A stretch of DNA of 10,656 nt from Cyclostephanos tholiformis (Eukaryota > Bacillariophyta > Thalassiosirophyceae > Thalassiosirales > Thalassiosiraceae). This document shows, piece after piece, positions 1 through 7,734 of the stretch. The number at the start of each line of letters is the position of its first letter. The stretch's first letter is position 1. The stretch spans positions 1 through 10,656 of the forward strand of contig JALLPB010001222.1 of NCBI GenBank assembly GCA_036939975.1. Direction: 5' to 3'. A program made the translations under genes and the position numbers. The notes under the pieces were generated by a model. It made no database searches. It worked only from the letters and a program-made list of their open reading frames with translations, and was not told the DNA's origin.

Positions 1-150
1 TGTCATTGTCATTGTCATTGTCATTGTCATTGTCATTGTCATTGTCATTGTCATCATCATTGTCATCGTCATCATCATGGTTCAACATCATTGCCATCAT
101 CATTGTCATCGCATCATTGTCATCGCATCATTGTCATTGTTGATTGCGCA
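1..150. repeat. TGTCAT hexanucleotide microsatellite with degenerate TCAT-rich tail
   Basis: Nine perfect head-to-tail copies of TGTCAT fill positions 1-54. The array probably continues upstream of the window, because position 1 starts exactly on a unit. From 55 to about 150 the array decays into mixed CAT, TGTCAT and CATCGT units. Any reading frame through it encodes runs of His/Cys or Ile/Val, as expected of a simple repeat and not of a gene. Confidence 0.95.
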
Positions 151-465
151 CTTGCTCCCCAAGATTTGATTGTTGTGTCTCCTTTTCTCTTCTCAATTAT
201 TATTGTCATGTCACCTCACATGTCCTCCCCCACTTCCTTGGCCACCTTGCCTTCCTAACCATCTCCTCATGTTGTGATCATCACCATCATTGTTGTCATT
301 GTCATTATCATTATTGTCATCATTATTGTTGTCATAATCATTGTCTATTGCATGCTTGCTCCCTCCCTACTACAATTTATTGATTGTTGTGTCCCCCTTT
401 GTCTCCTCAATCATCTTTGCTATCCCACCTTGAAGCACATCTCCCCAAGACCAGTGCAGCCATGA
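140..465. repeat. Two diverged copies of a pyrimidine-rich block with TCATTGTC tracts
   Basis: A stretch starting near 140 has the order TTGATTGCGCACTTGCTCC, then GATTGTTGTGTC, then CTTCTCAATTATT. It recurs near 343 as CTATTGCATGCTTGCTCC, GATTGTTGTGTCCCCC and CTCCTCAATCATC. The spacing is about 205 bases, with TCATTGTC-type simple sequence at 275-345 between them. This looks like an old segmental tandem duplication built on the microsatellite. The open frames here (144-383 and 274-465, plus strand) read His/Cys- or Ile/Val-rich simple sequence and are not supported as genes. Confidence 0.6.
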
Positions 466-561
466 GTCTGCTTAGATGAACATATATTGTAAGAGGGGGT
501 AAGAAAAGGGGGGGAGTGAGAAGCTATAAAAAATATGGGGAATAAAAAACACAAAAATGTA
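466..561. other. Short A/G-rich spacer, no recognisable feature
   Basis: This purine-rich stretch contains GGGGG and AAAAA runs and lies between the low-complexity block and the C-terminal end of the transposase relic. A TTAA tetranucleotide, the piggyBac target site, occurs at 562-565. No matching terminal repeat could be recognised, so it is not called an element end. Confidence 0.4.
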
Positions 562-1842
562 TTAATCAGCTCTCTTCATGACCCCCCCCCCATGCTCCCT
601 ATGCTGGGAATGCTCATCATAGACACTTAGGAATGTCAGCAAGGTTGCTGGGAGCAAAGATGTTTGATGGGAAGGGGCTATGGTTGGCCAAGCAATAATG
701 GTGTGAAAAAGTTGATTCTTTGCAACATTTTTTTTGGCAGAACTTGATGCTAAAACTGACCCCTCAGACCCCTCCTGCATCACCAAGGTAGACAGCATGT
801 TGGGGGTTGGGGGGGCTATATGGAACATTGGGTGTAGGGGGGAGGCATCACTTATGGGGAGTGACCTCTGCTGGGGAATGCAGAAATGGATTGTCATGGC
901 ATTGATTGTTAAGTGTGGGATGGATGGGTTTTCACCACAGGGTTTTTGCTTTGTAGTTGCATGCAAAAGTGAGGCCCCGGTGCAACTATGTTGCCAATGC
1001 CATGAGCTAGTGGTGCGATCCACGAAATTGGCAAGAGAGTGAGTTAGGAAAATGCCAAATTGACACAGCCGGTGTACACAATTTTTGTTGGCATACAAGA
1101 TTCAAAAAGTGTTTTTTATTTCGTAGCGGGAAATTCTTCAGCACAGCCCATATGGTACCTGCGCCGGCCAGTATCTCCTCTTTTTTATCAACCAGCACCA
1201 CAAATTTATGATTGCCTTCAAAACACAGAAACAGAATGGAGCACAATGTACCTCCCCTTTCCAAAATACAAAGTCAACATCCACAGCACAGCAGAAGGCC
1301 GGAAGTCTCTTACCATTGCCTCAAATGCCCAACAAAGCACAGCCCGTGCATCCTTCCCCTCAACCAATTTAATGACAAACATGATCATTGAGAGACCCCA
1401 GCATGCATTGTAGTACTTGTTACCAAAGGGCTGTAGCTTGCAAGGGCAAAATACCCACCCTGAACAGGTCAACTTGTTGTGCTAAATCAACATGCTCTTG
1501 TGAAGACATACAATCCACCTGGCAAGAAAGACTGTTGCCATGTGTTCATTCCATGCATGGATCATCTTGCAGATCTGCCAGAAGCAGTCAACATAGCTGG
1601 TGGGAGGTGCCTTGGCTGTGAAGTTGAGGCAGCAAATAATTGCCAAGAATCACTGCTTGGACATGTAGTCCTTAAAGTTATATAGACAGGGGTCACCCAT
1701 CTGATGGTAAGGGGTGTCATTATACCTCGAGAAGCCGTCAACATGCCACCCTGGGCAAGACACCTCAAGTAGGTGCATAATTCAAACTCAATGCCTTGCT
1801 GTTGGTGCACTCCACTGTGTGGCTTGTCCTTGTGAGTAGGAC

Positions 1843-1850
1843 ATTGGTTA
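1843..1850. repeat. Left target-site duplication of the nested element
   Basis: The octamer ATTGGTTA abuts the left CTAGG end. Its partner at the other end is GATGGTTA, with two mismatches. Read on the minus strand it carries the Thr-Asn codons of the transposase relic. Confidence 0.6.
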
Positions 1851-2099
1851 CTAGGCTGTGCATGATTCCTGCAGGAATCTCCAGAACCAGAATTCCTGGA
1901 ATTCCTGCAGGAACCAAGGGTCTCAAAAAAAGAAACAGCCAAACAGACTGTGCTCTTTTTTGTAGGAGCATCTAATAAAAGCAGGACAGACCACGCTGGT
2001 ATTCCTTCTTTTGCAGGAATGAAAAGAAACTCCCCAGAATTCCTTTGGGGGGGGGGGGGGGGGGGGGTGAAGGGAGGAAAAAAGGAATACACAGCCTAG
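1851..2099. mobile_element. hAT-like non-autonomous DNA element (MITE) nested in the transposase relic
   Basis: The left end reads CTAGGCTGTGCATGATTCCT (1851-1870). The right end, AGGAATACACAGCCTAG (2083-2099), is its imperfect inverse. The flanking octamers ATTGGTTA (1843-1850) and GATGGTTA (2100-2107) match at 6 of 8 bases, the duplication length expected of hAT elements. Removing the insert and one octamer lets the piggyBac frame pass from FPVFWLT directly into NVLLTRTS, independent support for these boundaries. The interior has no coding capacity and many GGAATCC/TTCCTGCAGG inverted motifs, including the perfect 16-bp palindrome GATTCCTGCAGGAATC at 1864-1879. It also holds a 21-G run. The hAT assignment is an inference from duplication length and ends; the mobilising transposase is not in the window. 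Confidence 0.75.
2047..2067 (+). repeat. Uninterrupted 21-G homopolymer
   Basis: Twenty-one consecutive G bases lie near the right end of the nested element, just inside its right inverted repeat. Such a run can form G-quadruplex structures and is prone to slippage and sequencing length error. Shorter C runs occur elsewhere: 582-591, 7724-7731, 9886-9894 and 10338-10347. Confidence 0.95.
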
Positions 2100-2107
2100 G
2101 ATGGTTA
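2100..2107. repeat. Right target-site duplication of the nested element
   Basis: The octamer GATGGTTA directly follows the right CCTAG end and pairs with ATTGGTTA on the left. The two mismatches suggest the insertion is old. Confidence 0.6.
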
Positions 2108-2680
2108 GCCAGAACACAGGGAAGAAATGAAGGAAAATATCCAAGTATTTTTTACCAATTGGGGTCCACCATCCTTTTGCAAGAGATGGTCTGTCATAAT
2201 TCCCTCCCCCCTTTGTCACTTTGCAATTAATCCCATTCAGCCCCCATGCTTGCCCTTCAAATAGGCCGGCATCCGTAGCCAGTGGCAAATCACCCTGGAG
2301 GATGTTCTCTGGAGCCAGGTTGTTGTTGTCATTAACCCAAACCCCTCAGCATGGATTTGTGCCATGTCCTCCACAATGTTGTGTGCAAAAAAGACATCAT
2401 TACCATTGAACTCCTGCTGATTGGAGAGGACAGGTTGCTGCTGCCCTGCCAGTGGGGCAACTGATGCATTGGCAGCATTGCCCCTAAATGAGCCCAGATG
2501 ACCCTCTTGCAGAATGGTTGTCTTGTTCCATGCAGTGCTTAATTCAAGCCTGGGGAAAGTTTGGGTGGTTAAAAATAGCACAGGATATGTGAGGCACCTT
2601 TGGGTGGTGACATCATGATGGACAGCCACCAGATCATCCATCTGATGGTTCAGGATGATGTTTGAGAACCTTGCCTGCAC

Positions 2681-3646
2681 TTACTTTGAAGGGCAGAAGA
2701 ATCAACAAGGACAGAACATGTGGTTTCCTCTCCAATTTGGAGCTTTGGTGTCCATACCATTGTCGATGGAAAAATTAGGAATATGATATTGTCCATAAGG
2801 TGCTTCATATGAATTCCTACATGAAAAAGCTTCACCAACCTAAAATCTCATTTTTTCAGCTCAACAATGGACAATGATGGCAAAATAGAACTTGGCTGCA
2901 GTAGAATCAGACCCTCTAAACCTAGGTCTGCCAATGTGGCCACCAAGCCGGGGCATCTAGACACCATTAACAACATGTCTATTACCCATGACCACTACTT
3001 TAATAACAAATAATTTTGATGAAATGGCAGCCTTTGGCACCTGAATTGAACCTTCAATCATTTTAGTTGAATTGAATCCCGGTGTAAAAGGCATAACTAT
3101 GATAGTAATACAATAATTTTTGTGTGTCAGCATGATTGTATAGCAATCTGAGAACACAATGTAATAATAGTAAGATGTATCAACTTGTGAGCCAATCACA
3201 TCATTGTGAATGATTTTTTGGTAGATAGACACACATCAAGATGTGTTTGATGGCAAGGCAATGAGTGGTCACATGACAAGATCCAGTATTGTGTCAATTG
3301 CATAAAAATACATCAGAAACAGAACCAAACCCCATATTATCTTGAAGTTTTGCTAAATGGTTCACAACAACCTTTAAATGGACTTATATTTTGCTTTTCT
3401 CCTCTGTATGTAGATTTATGACCTGAATATTGCATAGAATTGGAAATAAAATTTGATTTTTCTTATTTTACAATAACTTTGTATGTCCCACAAGAGAAAT
3501 GAGAATTCCAATTGGCTACAAATTGTGATAAGCAAAAATAAAAAAATAACAATAAGTTTTTAATTCACTTTTCTTCCTTTTTCTTTTTGCATACTGTAGT
3601 CCTATGCACATAGCAGATAAAAATCAAATAACTTCAGCCATTCCTG
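2681..3646. other. Unannotated stretch, AT-rich in its second half
   Basis: No gene is supported. The part at 2681-2850 could be 5' sequence of the piggyBac element, but no motif or terminal repeat is visible. A 91-codon minus-strand open frame (2957-3232) contains a Tyr-rich segment and no recognised domain or convincing start context. From about 3300 to 3600 the sequence is AT-rich with A and T runs and AATAAA-like hexamers, which are expected by chance at this composition. Confidence 0.5.
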
Positions 3647-3648
3647 TG

Positions 3649-3884
3649 CTAGGCTGTACATTCCTAATTTTGTTCCTCTTTTTTGGGGACAGGAACTTGG
3701 AGCAGGATTCCTGTTCCTCTTAGGATTCCTGCGGAATCCTAAAGGAAGATATTTGATATCCCTCTTTTTCTACAGGCAGGAACCCTAGTTCCACTTAGGA
3801 ACAGGAATGGTTTCCTCTTTAATTTTGAGGAATCCTGCTTACCTACATGCATAGGAGCAGTAGGTCCACAGGTCTATTCCCGCC
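3649..3884 (+). mobile_element. GGAATCC-rich dispersed element, copy A (same family as the nested element)
   Basis: The left end CTAGGCTGTACATTCCT (3649-3665) matches the left end of the nested element at 1851 (CTAGGCTGTGCATGATTCCT) and, inverted, the right end of copy B at 5306-5322. The interior is dense in short inverted motifs. TTAGGATTCC (3720-3729) faces GGAATCCTAA (3733-3742) across 3 bases, and GGAACCCTAGTTCC lies at 3779-3792. The right boundary is uncertain. I place it at the TTCCCGCC (3877-3884) that copy B also carries inverted at its far end, but no clear inverted terminus or target duplication is seen there. It has no coding capacity. Confidence 0.6.
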
Positions 3885-4113
3885 ATTTTTTATCTGGCCC
3901 TCCCGGCAGCGCAACACAATGCTAACAACAAATAATGCATGATGACATTATTTTTCCACTTCAGCATGACAAATCGCTCTTGCATGCCTTTGATCATTTA
4001 ATAAGACTGCTTCTTCCCAACAGAATGTGGTGTCACCTGCACCCTTCTCACAAGAGTCTGCTTCAGTTATGACTCCCAAAATTTATAGAATCGTGTATTT
4101 GTAGTTTAATTAT
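3885..4113. other. Spacer, nothing recognised
   Basis: This is mixed-composition DNA between copy A and the TCAT-rich block. No open frame, repeat or RNA signal could be supported. Confidence 0.4.
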
Positions 4114-4970
4114 TTGTTTTCTCTCACTTTAGTATTGTTGTCTTTAATCATCATCACATTGATATTGTCAATGGTTACATCAGCATCTTCATCGCACTGT
4201 TGTCATCGCATGGCACATGCATATTTGAAAATGGAGTCGCATTCAACAATCGATGGCACAACAAGTGCCACCCCTTGCCATCATCATAGTCATGCACCCT
4301 GTTGCCATGCCACCTTTTGCCGTACCACCTGCCCCTCCTAGTCATGTCACAGTCTCTCTTGTCATGCTGTGCCTCACTTGTGCTGGCTGGTTGTTGCATC
4401 ACCTTGTTCATTGCACCAATGTCGCTTCAATAGCTTGATGGGGGGAGGGGCATTGAATACCCCTCGCTTGGCAGTATAGCCTCATGGGCGGCATCCATCC
4501 ATGGATGGTTCCAACATTACATCTCCCTCTCATTCAATAGAGCCTTGGCAAGGTTACCGGTGTTCCTTCTTTCTAGATGATATACCTCCCAATGAGGATG
4601 AGGATGTCATTGCGGCATCATCATCATTATTGATGTCGATGTCATTGTCCGAGATTGTCATCACGTCACAATGATCGTGGGTTATCATTGGATGCAGTCA
4701 CATGCACACCCTGACATTGGTCATGCCGTCCATTGCCGCTGCCTCCTCCTCCTCCTCCACCACCACCACCACCTCAATTATCTTTGTCATTCTCATCCCA
4801 TCCTCCCCCCGTGCATGAGGAGCATCACATTGTTTTGCGACAATGATGATGCATCCAAGGTCTCATCCCATTGCTTGCTACGTCGTGCTGCCACCACTGT
4901 GGAGGATATCACAGACGTTGATGAGTTGCCATCATCCCACTGCAAACCGCCACCCGAGGGCGATTGATCC
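4114..4970 (+). repeat. TCAT/GCCA-rich low-complexity block
   Basis: This interspersed simple sequence is built from CATCATCA, TTGTCATCG, GTTGCCATGCCACC and CTCCTCCTCC with CACCACCACCACCACC (about 4743-4773). The open frames here (4114-4341, 4253-4438 and 4671-4967 on plus; 4175-4411 and 4793-5089 on minus) translate the same simple motifs as His-, Pro- or Ser/Thr-rich strings. None has a recognised domain. Its start resembles the start of the block at 6395: TTAGTATTGTTGTCTTTAAT here and TTAGTATTATTGTCTTCTTC there. Confidence 0.6.
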
Positions 4971-5133
4971 CCATTGGTGATAACATTGCCTCCCACGTCA
5001 ATGTTGTCCTTTGTTGTGGCAGTAGTTTTTATTGTGTGTGTTTTTGTGTGCAATGACAACACAGAATATGATTCTCGCCGAAAGGACATTTAATGGTTTC
5101 TACCTAATTTATCGATGAGATCAGTAAATGTTC

Positions 5134-5145
5134 TTTTGGCGGGAA
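5134..5145 (+). promoter_or_regulatory. Sequence match to the E2F-type site TTTTGGCGGGAA
   Basis: The 12 bases TTTTGGCGGGAA equal the well-known E2F consensus form, and the core GGCGGGAA recurs inverted at 3877-3884 in copy A. No gene lies next to either site, so any regulatory role is speculative. It could simply be part of the repeat's end. Confidence 0.25.
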
Positions 5146-5322
5146 ATATCTTATTTGTCAAAATTCAGGTTCCTCTCAAAAGAGGAATGAGTTTTACCAA
5201 CTTTGTACGTAGATATGTACACATTCCTCTCAAAGGAGGAAAGCTTTCCTATTTTTTAGAATGTAGGAACCCTAGTCCCTATTTAGGAATCCTTAGGAAT
5301 CCTAAAGGAATGTACACCCTAG
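5138..5322 (-). mobile_element. GGAATCC-rich dispersed element, copy B
   Basis: The right end AGGAATGTACACCCTAG (5306-5322) is the inverse of copy A's left end with one mismatch. With two more flanking bases, 18 of 19 positions agree. Internal units also recur: AGGAACCCTAGTCCC here and AGGAACCCTAGTTCC in copy A, and AATCCTAAAGGAA in both. It contains the hairpin TTCCTCTCAAAAGAGGAA (5170-5187), a near copy of it at 5225-5241, and the palindrome GGAAAGCTTTCC (5238-5249). The other end is set at GGCGGGAA (5138-5145), shared inverted with copy A. That edge is tentative. The 82-codon open frame at 5115-5363 merely translates this element. Confidence 0.6.
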
Positions 5323-5683
5323 CATTTACCACCCCATCCATCTGGCACATCATTGTCTACTGATTGCTATGTTTTCAATGGTGGGCCACCTTTGTGGTCA
5401 TGGTTGTCATCGTATCTCCTGCCCACCTGTTCATTGCAGACATAGTAATAGGCATCTTACCATCAGATGACAATGTCTGATGTGGGATGGCAAATATACC
5501 AAGGTTGAAACTGTGAACATGAGTTCTTTATTAAAATATATCATAAGAGAGACAGCGAGGGGGCAGTAGTCCCCTTACCTTTCCTTCTCTCCCCCCCAAC
5601 AAATGAACTGATATAGGATCTGTTTGTCTTATTTGCATACATTGTTTGAGGCAGCAACATGTGGCAGTGGATGCCTGGTGGTG
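5323..5683. other. Spacer with a short hairpin, no gene
   Basis: No gene is supported. A small inverted repeat, CATCAGA (5461-5467) facing TCTGATG (5476-5482), is present. Its stem is too short to call a terminator or RNA. A pyrimidine-rich patch with a run of seven C lies at 5591-5597. Confidence 0.4.
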
Positions 5684-5920
5684 TCAAGACAATGTTTGAG
5701 ATTGATGACCCATGGCGGTGGCGGCAATGGAGGGGAAGAGATGCCTAAGGGGCTGATCATTGATGGGGTTGGAAGGGTGCATGGTTGGAAGGGTGTGTAA
5801 GGTCACAGGGCGGTGCCTCTGGATGATAGGTGATGGTGGGGGGAGGGCAATGAGTACAGCAGTGGTGGTGGAGGGCAGGGGGGGAGTTGTGTTCTGAGAG
5901 GGGTGGTGTTGCAACTCTCA
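5684..5920 (-). repeat. G-rich low-complexity block, opposite-orientation counterpart of the TCAT/CACC blocks
   Basis: The plus strand is rich in GGTGG, GATGATGG and GGGGGG, so the minus strand reads CACC, CCATCATC and CCCC like the plus-strand block at 4114-4970. The minus-strand open frames (5684-5914 and 5757-6047) are Pro/His/Thr-rich simple translations and are not called genes. Confidence 0.55.
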
Positions 5921-6394
5921 TAGACTGGTACTGTACGAACAGTAGAGAGGAGAATAATGCTATATTTCCCTGAGTCCAAGAGATATATCCCTTGACCAAA
6001 ATATTGTGGGCCAAGGAAAATATCAATTGATGTGAAAATCTGGTCAATGATGTGAAATTACATGCCTTCTCTTAACAGCTTGGGAACCCAGTTTTCTGCC
6101 CTAAAAAAACACCTGGCATTTTGGGGGGTACTTATCCCTGGCAGGAACAATTTTTGCATACTTTGATGGTGTCTACATGCATAGAAACCTTCCAGTTGCC
6201 TCTTGCCCAATTCATAATAAAAGCATATCTAACATAGAATAATTCAACCATGTCAGAAATAGCCAGCAGATGCAATGATCTGATTGAACAATGGCCCTGA
6301 TCTCTGTATGGGAACCTTCCTTTACCTCTTGGAAAGGCCCCATGTAAGTTTTGTTGATTTTGGGGGAATAATTGTAATAATATCTAAAGCTTAG
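5921..6394. other. Spacer, nothing recognised
   Basis: This is AT-moderate DNA with no supported gene. GGCAGGAACAATTTTTGC at 6140-6157 and CTACATGCATAG at 6173-6184 recall short pieces of the GGAAT-rich family (the latter also at 3843-3854). They are too short to call a copy. Confidence 0.4.
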
Positions 6395-6600
6395 TTTAGT
6401 ATTATTGTCTTCTTCCTCATTGTCATTGTGGTTGTTGTGTTCGCCATGGTTGTTGTCATCCTCTTTTTTCCATCTTCATCATAACTCTCTTCTTCTTTGT
6501 TGGCATTGCTGGCGTCTTTGTAATTTCATTCCAAAAACTGTTGTACTCATTACTATTGTCATCAGTGTTATTGTTGCCATTTATAGCACCATTCTGCTCA
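6395..6600 (+). repeat. TCAT/TTGTTG-rich low-complexity block
   Basis: This simple-sequence tract is built from TCATTGTCATTG, GTTGTTGT, TCTTCATCAT and TTATTGTTGCC. It resembles the blocks at 1-350 and 4114-4200. Open frames through it read Ser/Leu or Ile/Val strings and have no domain. Confidence 0.6.
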
Positions 6601-6657
6601 TTCTTGCCAATGCCCATAGGACAAGTTGCTTTGGGGGGAGCCTGTGAAAATATGGCT

Positions 6658-6884
6658 GGTGCATTGTCAATCGAAGCAATAATGGGCCATTTTGAAGGCC
6701 ATAACAAGAAACACTATGGTCAACCTTTAAGCAAGCAAATATGTTTTATGCCGGGAGTTAGGGCATGTATGGCCATCAAATGGCCAAATATTGCTCTGAT
6801 GCAATGATGCATTGTAACCTTAACAGCAATAATTGGCCATTTTGAAGGCCATAAAACCCTCACTCCTGGCATAATGTGTATTTG
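6658..6884. repeat. Direct and inverted repeat cluster with 60-bp hairpin arms (MITE-like)
   Basis: The segment at 6736-6795 is the imperfect inverse of 6825-6884. Both, read inward, contain CAAATA, TTATGCC, GGAGT, ATGGCC, TCAAA and TATTGCT, and I estimate roughly 75-80% identity by eye. A loop of about 29 bases separates them. The inner part of the right arm also occurs as a direct copy at 6676-6703, which matches 6826-6853 at 27 of 28 bases. The flanking GCATTGT at 6661 recurs at 6809, so the direct copy is about 45 bp long with a 150-bp period. Open frames across it repeat the same peptide words on both strands, an effect of the repeats. No target duplication was recognised. Confidence 0.75.
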
Positions 6885-7734
6885 ATTGCTCAGGGGGGGT
6901 GTATCCCTAGTGATCTGATGCAACAAAGTAGGATAAATCACTTTCTATGAGGACAATTCCGGCCGGCTGTGGCTGTGGTCAAATTAATTAGTGATTTTGG
7001 CCCAAAGGGGGACTAGACTTCTACAGGATACTACGTTGGAAAAAATGTAAAAATAACTCATTCCATTAAAAATTGATTGATTTGGATTCTGTGGTAGTAA
7101 AAAAGTAGGATAATTGCTAGGTAAAACTTAGTTGTGAGTTTTGTTTTCCACCATGGTGGCCATGATCATGTTGCCAATGTGCTTCATTTGACACCAACAT
7201 ATTGGCAATGCTGGAGAGGGTGGATGATGGTGAGGATGTTTGTGTTTTGGATGGTTGTGTTTTTGTGTACTTTTTGAACTGGTGATTCCTATAAAGCTAC
7301 AAATCAGGAGTTTTTTGTTCTAGCCAGAAACCTTATAGCAGGCTAAGCTGTTAAGGTTGGGCTCAACTTGATAAAGTTCAGGCAGGGAAAACAAAATGGG
7401 CTGGATACCAACAAATGATGGCATAAGCTACAAACACAAGTCACCAAAAGCAGCAACAAGCATTTGCCATGAGCATAAGATTCTGCAGCAGGAAGTCAAA
7501 CAAGGGCTGTGCTGGAATATAGGAGGTGGCACTTGCTCCAAATAGAAGTGCAGGTGTGAGGGGGGCAAGGGCAAGGCAATGCTAGACAATTGCAGAGAAC
7601 AGTGATTGCATGGTAACAAAATAAGCCTTGCAATTTTCAGAATTGTGCTTAAATTATGGCTTCAACACAAGCCAGTGCATATGCCTTGATGCAACTTAAG
7701 TCAATTGAAAGCCTCTATAATTTCCCCCCCCAAA
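6885..7734. other. Spacer, nothing recognised
   Basis: No gene, RNA or clear repeat could be supported over these 850 bases. Small features are a CCATGGTGG patch at 7151-7159 and the C8 run at 7724-7731 that abuts the minisatellite. The 63-codon minus-strand open frame at 7428-7619 has no recognised features. Confidence 0.4.

Larger units (their letters stand above)
562..2680 (-). pseudogene. Decayed piggyBac-superfamily (DDE_Tnp_1_7 type) transposase, interrupted by a later element
   Basis: This is a relic of a cut-and-paste transposase that would have moved a DNA transposon into TTAA sites. I recognise it from the order of family motifs on the minus strand. An N-terminal part (2680 to about 2345, including NDVFFAHNIVEDMAQIHAEG) shifts frame near 2335-2345 to NDNNNLAPENI. 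WGLNGIN starts at 2246 and LDIFLHFFPVFWLT runs 2144-2103. The frame resumes as NVLLTRTS from 1845, after the inserted element. A later frame carries YNFKDYMSKQ, VDCFWQICKMIHAWNEHM (to about 1535), IVCLHKSM (about 1515-1491), GWVFCPCKLQPFGNKY and GKGRYIVLHS (ending near 1233), with in-frame stops at 1652-1650 and 1484-1482. A further shift gives LIKKRRYW at 1192-1169. Family members read C-x-D-E-S-M and V-L-D-S where this copy has CLHKSM and VLHS, so both recognisable catalytic Asp codons are His (1502-1500 and 1238-1236). From about 1165 to 562 similarity is faint, with a possible HSPAEVT-like piece near 884-860. Without the insert the length is about 620 codons, normal for the family. The family match is from memory of its motifs, and the exact ends are uncertain. 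Confidence 0.85.

Noticed and set aside
144..465. Two overlapping plus-strand open frames rich in His/Cys or Ile/Val
   Set aside because: They are direct translations of TCAT/TGTC simple sequence in two frames, with no domain or start context.
562..565. TTAA near the 3' end of the transposase relic as a piggyBac target-site border
   Set aside because: No terminal inverted repeat follows it, no matching TTAA end was found upstream of 2680, and TTAA is frequent by chance.
734..1413. Plus-strand open frames of 102 and 117 codons that look protein-like
   Set aside because: They lie antisense to the piggyBac relic, whose family motifs are on the minus strand (LIKKRRYW and YIVLHS overlap the second frame). 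They are shadow frames.
1479..1685. Plus-strand 68-codon frame with a protein-like sequence
   Set aside because: It is the antisense of the best conserved transposase motif stretch (FWQICKMIHAWN to CLHKSM) and begins with GTG, not ATG.
2957..3232. 91-codon minus-strand frame with Tyr/Ile-rich stretches
   Set aside because: There is no recognised domain or motif, and its length is unremarkable for AT-rich DNA. It is mentioned only in the spacer entry.
5087..5094. CATTTAAT as a target duplication partner of CATTTACC after copy B (5323-5330)
   Set aside because: Only 6 of 8 bases match, and no CTAGG-type terminus follows it, unlike the nested element.
6118..6184. GGCAGGAACAATTTTTGC and CTACATGCATAG as a fifth copy of the GGAAT-rich family
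   Set aside because: The similarity is limited to two short words, without the CTAGG end or the internal palindromes.
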